This document shows positions 59,753-64,000 of a DNA stretch of 64,000 bases, one piece after another; the first letter of the stretch is position 1, and every line of letters begins with the position of its first letter. Source of the DNA: JBDHTS01 sp044221445 (lineage in GTDB: Bacteria; Pseudomonadota; Alphaproteobacteria; Micavibrionales; Micavibrionaceae). Under the pieces are notes generated by a model. That model worked only from the letters and a program-made list of their open reading frames with translations. It was not told the DNA's origin and did not search any database. Where the stretch lies: assembly GCA_044221445.1 (NCBI GenBank), contig JBGAPF010000002.1, forward strand, positions 62,001-126,000, given 5' to 3'. The translations under genes were made by a program, and so were the position numbers.

Positions 59753-61975
59753 ATGCTCGGTAAAATCGCCCTCAAACAGTTCCAGCGCATGAACAGCGCC
59801 ATCTCGGATACGCAGCGCGCGGCCCTTGAATCGGGGACGGTAGGATGGGAGGCTTCGCTTTTTACGGGCAGGCCGGACTGGCAGACGCTGTTCGACACGC
59901 CAACGCCTTCTCTGACGACTGAAGAGCAGTCGTTTCTGGACAATGAGGTCGAGGAACTTTGCCGCCTGATCGATGACTGGAAAATCCGGGACGAACTGAA
60001 GGATCTGCAGCCGGAAGTCTGGGATTACCTGAAAACCCGCCGCTTTTTCGGCATGATCATCCCGAGGAAATTCGGCGGGCTGGAATTTTCCGCCTACGCG
60101 CATTCGCAGGTCGTGTCCAAGATATCGAGCCGCAGCGGCACGGTCGCCGCGACGACGATGGTCCCAAACTCGCTCGGCCCCGCCGAACTTCTTTTACGGT
60201 ACGGCACGCCGGACCAGCAAAATTATTACCTGCCGCGACTCGCCGATGGCCGTGAAATCCCCTGCTTCGCCCTGACCAGCCCCCAGGCGGGGTCCGACGC
60301 CACGAACCAGAAGGATGAGGGCGTCCTGTTCAAAGGCGAAGACGGTCAGCTTTACATTCGCATGAACTGGGACAAGCGCTATACCACCCTTGCCCCGGTC
60401 GCGACCATTTTCGGCATCGCGTTTGTTTTGAAAGATCCTGAAAACCTTTTGGGCAAAGGAACGAACGCGGGCATCACGCTCGCCCTCGTGCCGCGCGATA
60501 CAAAAGGATTGCAGGCCGGAAACCGTCACCGCCCCATGGGCACGCCGTTCCAGAACGGGCCTCACTGGGGCCGCGACGTTATAGTGCCCGCAAGTTATAT
60601 CATCGGCGGCACGGCTTATGCCGGACAGGGCTGGAACATGCTGGTCGACTGCCTCTCGGTCGGGCGTTCGATCTCCCTGCCCGCCTCCGCCACCGGCGCC
60701 GCGAAATACGCCACGCGCGTTACAGGCGCCTATGCGTTTATCCGTCAGCAGTTCAATCTGCCGGTCGCGAAAATGGAAGGCGTTCAGGAAGCGCTCGGCC
60801 GCATGGGCGGCCTGACCTACTTGATCGATTCCGCGCGCATCATGCCGTTACAGGATCTCGATCTCGCGCACCATGCGGGAAAAGAAGCGCGTCCGGCCGT
60901 TGCGTCCGCCATCCTGAAATACCATGCCACCGACTTGAGCCGCCGCGTCTTTATAGACGCGATGGATATCCATGGCGGTAAAGCCGTTTGCGAAGGCCCG
61001 AACAACCCGGTCGGGGTGCTGTACCAGGGCGTGCCGGTCGGCATTACGGTCGAAGGCGCGAACATCATGACGCGCAGCCTGATGATTTTCGGCCAGGGCG
61101 CTTTCCTTGCGCACCCCTATGTTCTGCAGGAAATGAAGGCGGCGAAGGAGAATAATTCGGGCGAAGCCGGAAAACTGGCGATGCGCCATGTCGGCAGCGT
61201 CGTCGTCAACAAATGCCGCGCCTTTCTGTACGGAATCACCAATGGATGGCTGTCCGCCGTGCCGCGCAGCGGACCGGACGCCCCTTATTACCGGCATATC
61301 AACAGATTGTCCGCCGCGTTCGCTTATACCGCCAACGTGACGATGATTTTACTGCAGAGCCGCCTGATGAAGCTGGAGCGGACCTCCGCCCTGCTGGGCG
61401 ATGCCTTGAGTTACCTGTATATCGCCGGTCAGGTCCTGCGGCGGTTCGATTACGACGGGCGCAGGCAGGAAGACATTCCCCTGATGCAATGGGCGGCGGC
61501 GTTCAGCGTACATAAGGCCGAGGAAGCGCTGCATGAGGTGATTTCGAACCATCCCAGCACGCTGGCAAAAATCGTCCTGATGCCTGTGGTGTTTCCGTTG
61601 GGGCGTTGGAACCGGATGCCTTCGCACCGGCTGGACGCGCAGGTCTCCGATCTGGTCTCGACCCCTGGCCCGGCGCGCGACCATGTGACCCAGGATATAT
61701 TTATGCCGCGCGATATGCATGATTATGCCGCCCGGCTGGAACATGCCTTTATCTTGTGCCATCAAGCATGGCCGCATGAGCAGATTCTGTACCGCGCGGT
61801 GAAAAAAGGCCAATTGAGCCAGTCGGAAAATTACGAGGCGATGGTGCAGGAAGCGCTGGAAAAGAACGTGATCGACCTGACCGTGGCGGCTTTACTGAAA
61901 CAGACGATGGAAGCGCGCGCCGATATTATCCACGTCGATTATTTCCCGTTCGAATGGCACGGCGCCGCCGGATAA
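59753..61975 (+). CDS. fadE: acyl-CoA dehydrogenase, FadE type, without N-terminal membrane helices
   Basis: The enzyme introduces the double bond in fatty-acyl-CoA at the start of beta-oxidation. The 740 residues match E. coli FadE block by block: VGWEASLFTGRPDWQTLF, RRFFGMIIPRKFGGLEFSAY, VPNSLGPAELLLRYG, IPCFALTSPQAGSDA, AGQGWNMLVDCLSVGRSISL and ITVEGANIMTRSLMIFGQGA. The roughly 70 residues of membrane-spanning sequence at the E. coli N-terminus are missing; the start MLGKIALKQFQRMNSAISDT corresponds to the region just after them. The gene is preceded by an AT-rich upstream region and followed by the convergent CinA-type gene. Confidence 0.93.
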   Translation: MLGKIALKQFQRMNSAISDTQRAALESGTVGWEASLFTGRPDWQTLFDTPTPSLTTEEQSFLDNEVEELCRLIDDWKIRDELKDLQPEVWDYLKTRRFFGMIIPRKFGGLEFSAYAHSQVVSKISSRSGTVAATTMVPNSLGPAELLLRYGTPDQQNYYLPRLADGREIPCFALTSPQAGSDATNQKDEGVLFKGEDGQLYIRMNWDKRYTTLAPVATIFGIAFVLKDPENLLGKGTNAGITLALVPRDTKGLQAGNRHRPMGTPFQNGPHWGRDVIVPASYIIGGTAYAGQGWNMLVDCLSVGRSISLPASATGAAKYATRVTGAYAFIRQQFNLPVAKMEGVQEALGRMGGLTYLIDSARIMPLQDLDLAHHAGKEARPAVASAILKYHATDLSRRVFIDAMDIHGGKAVCEGPNNPVGVLYQGVPVGITVEGANIMTRSLMIFGQGAFLAHPYVLQEMKAAKENNSGEAGKLAMRHVGSVVVNKCRAFLYGITNGWLSAVPRSGPDAPYYRHINRLSAAFAYTANVTMILLQSRLMKLERTSALLGDALSYLYIAGQVLRRFDYDGRRQEDIPLMQWAAAFSVHKAEEALHEVISNHPSTLAKIVLMPVVFPLGRWNRMPSHRLDAQVSDLVSTPGPARDHVTQDIFMPRDMHDYAARLEHAFILCHQAWPHEQILYRAVKKGQLSQSENYEAMVQEALEKNVIDLTVAALLKQTMEARADIIHVDYFPFEWHGAAG

Positions 61976-61991
61976 TTTCCCTTAGCCAGCC

Positions 61992-62774
61992 CTAATTATG
62001 CCGCTTAAGGCTCAACGCCCTCGGCTCCTCGCCATGGCTGCGAACGATCTCGATCAGTTCCTTGGTCGCCGTTTCCAGCATGTCGGGATCGATGGCGCGC
62101 AGGACAAGGCTGAGACCCAGCGCCCCGCCACGGTAATGGGGATAGCTGCCCATCTGGATTTTCGGATATTTTTCCTGGAGCCGCGTCAGGTCTTCGGCGA
62201 TCGCGCTTTCCGTCAGGTTGCAGGCGACCGTGTTCGACAGGATAGGATTGCCCGCGTCGATTTCGCCCAGGACATGGTCGAGCATCGCCTGCATGATGCG
62301 CGGCACTCCCGCCATCACATGGACGTTGCCAATGATAAAGCCGGGTGCCGCCGTTACGGGGTTGGGGATCAGACTGGCCCCTTTCGGGATCAGCGCCATC
62401 TTGGCGCGCGGCGGGGTCAGGTCGGGAAGCCCGTAATGGTCCTCCAGCATCCGGAACGCCTCCTCGTTGCGCTCCAGTTCAAGGCCGAACGCTTTCGCGA
62501 CGCTGGCCGCCGTGATGTCGTCATGGGTGGGGCCAATGCCGCCGGTGGTGAAGATGTAGTCGAATTTAGCCCTCAGTTCGTTCACGGCATGGACGATTTC
62601 CGCCTCGACATCGGTGATCACCCGCACCTCGGTCAGGATGATGCCGCGCCCGGTCAGGCGTTCCGCGATCCAGGGCGTATTGGTGTCCTGCGTCCGCCCG
62701 GACAGGATCTCGTTGCCGATGATGATCAGCGCAGCGGTAAAAGTCTCTTTTTTCGGCGTGTCGGTCGCTGTCAT
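61992..62774 (-). CDS. CinA-type molybdopterin-binding domain protein (COG1058)
   Basis: From the ATG at 62774 the 260 residues contain the MoCF-biosynthesis (Mog/MoaB-like) fold: AALIIIGNEILSGRTQDTN at the start and YIFTTGGIGPTHDDITAAS as the glycine-rich motif, followed by NPVTAAPGFIIGNVHVMAGV. The C-terminal CinA deamidase domain of full-length CinA is absent, so this is the short COG1058 form. Proteins with this domain can hydrolyse ADP-ribose or NMN-type substrates; the substrate here is not known. Confidence 0.85.
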   Translation of the reverse strand: MTATDTPKKETFTAALIIIGNEILSGRTQDTNTPWIAERLTGRGIILTEVRVITDVEAEIVHAVNELRAKFDYIFTTGGIGPTHDDITAASVAKAFGLELERNEEAFRMLEDHYGLPDLTPPRAKMALIPKGASLIPNPVTAAPGFIIGNVHVMAGVPRIMQAMLDHVLGEIDAGNPILSNTVACNLTESAIAEDLTRLQEKYPKIQMGSYPHYRGGALGLSLVLRAIDPDMLETATKELIEIVRSHGEEPRALSLKRHN

Positions 62775-62911
62775 TTTCCAAAAAAGGCAAGAAGGTTGCA
62801 ATTCACGGGCCGGACCGCTAAGTGATTTGTACGATACGACCGTAACGGGGCCTAATCCCATAAGTTTTAAGGGTCGGGGGCACATGCGTCAATCCCGATT
62901 GAAGGGGCATA

Positions 62912-63733
62912 ATGAATAAAGGACACGAACCCGTCCGCCATACGAAGGATGGCATAGCCATCCACGCCCCCGAGGCGTTCGAAGGCATGCGCCGGGCCGG
63001 GCGCCTGGCGGCGGAAACTTTGGATTACATTACACCATTTTGCACCCCCGGCATCACGACGGAGGAACTGGACCGTTTGTGCCACGAATTCATCCTGAAG
63101 CACAACGCCATCCCCGCCCCGCTGAACTACAAGGGCTATCCCAAGGCGACCTGCATTTCGATCAACCATGTGGTCTGCCACGGCATTCCGGGGCCGAAAA
63201 AGGTCGCCGACGGCGATATTGCCAACATCGACGTCACCGTCATCCTCGACGGCTGGTACGGCGATACCAGCCGCATGTATTTGTTTGGCGATAAGGTGCC
63301 GGTCAAAGCCAGGAAACTGGTCGACGTCACATATGAGTCCATGATGGCGGGCATCAACGCCGTCCGGCCAGGCGCGACGCTCGGCGATATCGGCCATGCC
63401 ATCCAGGTAATCGCCGAGGGCAACCGCTTTTCCGTGGTGCGCGATTTCTGCGGCCATGGCATCGGGCGCATCTTCCATACCCCCCCCTCCGTCGTGCATC
63501 ACGGCGACCCAGGCGAAGGACCTGTGCTGGAACCCGGTATGTTCTTCACCATCGAGCCGATGATCAATGCGGGAAGCTGGGAGACCAAGGTTCTGAACGA
63601 CGGCTGGACCGCCGTGACGCGCGACCGCTCCCTGTCCGCCCAGTTCGAGCATACGGTCGGCGTCACGGAAACCGGCGTTGAGATTTTTACCTTATCGCCA
63701 AAGGGCTATACCAAGCCGCTTTATGCCGAATAA
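62912..63733 (+). CDS. map: methionine aminopeptidase, type I
   Basis: Map removes the initiator methionine from nascent proteins in the cytoplasm. The 273-residue type I enzyme has the five metal ligands: two Asp in NIDVTVILDGWYGDTS, His in FCGHGIGRIFH, Glu in FTIEPMI and Glu in FEHTVGV. A good ribosome site (GAAGGGG) lies before the ATG. It is divergent from the CinA-type gene; a partial gene follows. Confidence 0.97.
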   Translation: MNKGHEPVRHTKDGIAIHAPEAFEGMRRAGRLAAETLDYITPFCTPGITTEELDRLCHEFILKHNAIPAPLNYKGYPKATCISINHVVCHGIPGPKKVADGDIANIDVTVILDGWYGDTSRMYLFGDKVPVKARKLVDVTYESMMAGINAVRPGATLGDIGHAIQVIAEGNRFSVVRDFCGHGIGRIFHTPPSVVHHGDPGEGPVLEPGMFFTIEPMINAGSWETKVLNDGWTAVTRDRSLSAQFEHTVGVTETGVEIFTLSPKGYTKPLYAE

Positions 63734-63803
63734 CGGCTCAATTATTTATTCTTGCAAAACCAGACGGCTCTATGCATTGCTTCTGGGCTGGGAGGAATAA
63801 AAA

Positions 63804-64000
63804 ATGGGCGGCAATATAAAAATCAATAATCAGGCTCTTAGTCGTGATATTTCACCGCATTTTCAGCTGGCGTCGGGGCATGAAGGCACGCCCCGTCCTA
63901 AATTTGGCGGTGAAATCGAAACCATGATTTTCGATGGGTCCATGCCCATTGCCTATGCCGGGACAACTGGCGCGGGCACACAAGACATCTTCAGCGAATT
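63804..64000 (+). CDS. hypothetical protein, partial at the window end
   Basis: An ATG with a strong GGAGG site begins a frame that stays open to the end of the window (65 complete codons). The visible part begins MGGNIKINNQALSRDISPHF and contains FGGEIETMIFDGSMPIAYAG. No family is recognised from this fragment. Confidence 0.65.
   Translation, partial: MGGNIKINNQALSRDISPHFQLASGHEGTPRPKFGGEIETMIFDGSMPIAYAGTTGAGTQDIFSE

Overview
The window is a dense, mostly housekeeping chromosomal segment of a moderately GC-rich alphaproteobacterium. The evidence is the gene mix and order: nfuA-like, UspA, trpS and murJ together, a class II DAHP synthase beside a nicotinate phosphoribosyltransferase, a fused indolepyruvate:ferredoxin oxidoreductase, a glutamyl-tRNA synthetase of the second alphaproteobacterial type, and a TIGR02186/TauE pair. 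A more exact placement is not possible from this sequence. No rRNA, CRISPR array, phage or insertion sequence is visible. One tRNA gene (CAU anticodon) is present.

Layout. 1-7.3 kb (minus): Fe-S carrier (partial), stress protein, anion exporter with its partner, exported protein, FAD oxidoreductase, TrpS, MurJ. 7.4-13.6 kb: ubiE; an AT-rich unknown gene bracketed by a truncated copy of the HD-phosphohydrolase 3' end and by the intact HD gene; then DAHP synthase and NAPRT. 13.6-18.8 kb is an accessory patch: two overlapping unknown genes behind a perfect palindrome, a three-gene Met/Cys/His-rich envelope locus that is probably copper-linked, and a small overlapping gene pair with a GPRTxxGK motif. 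18.8-30 kb: NadE, GltX, CimA, TrmJ, rpsD, the tRNA and several unknowns. 30.5-31.3 kb: a second, frameshifted copy of the GPRTxxGK pair.

31.9-37.6 kb (minus) is a propionyl-CoA unit: thiolase, HSD10-type dehydrogenase, prpB, prpC, prpD. It carries three copies of a hairpin repeat, and one copy has replaced the 5' end of the dehydrogenase gene. 38-43 kb: thioesterase, orphan HigA, and the large 2-oxoacid oxidoreductase. 45.8-52.3 kb holds the leucine pathway: isovaleryl-CoA dehydrogenase, HMG-CoA lyase, methylglutaconyl-CoA hydratase and methylcrotonyl-CoA carboxylase beta subunit, without the alpha subunit. Interspersed are a DMT-like permease and three tiny overlapping genes. 52.3-64 kb: an FtsH-like AAA protein that has lost all three HEXXH residues, a hybrid histidine kinase, an ABC-F ATPase, FadE, a CinA-type protein and Map.

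The catabolic genes fit one theme: oxidation of amino acids and fatty acids (IOR, thiolase, LiuA/B/C/E, FadE, FadL) with propionyl-CoA disposal through the methylcitrate cycle. The most notable observations are the proteolytically dead FtsH homologue, the dehydrogenase truncated by a repeat, and the duplicated small-gene cassette with one intact and one broken copy.
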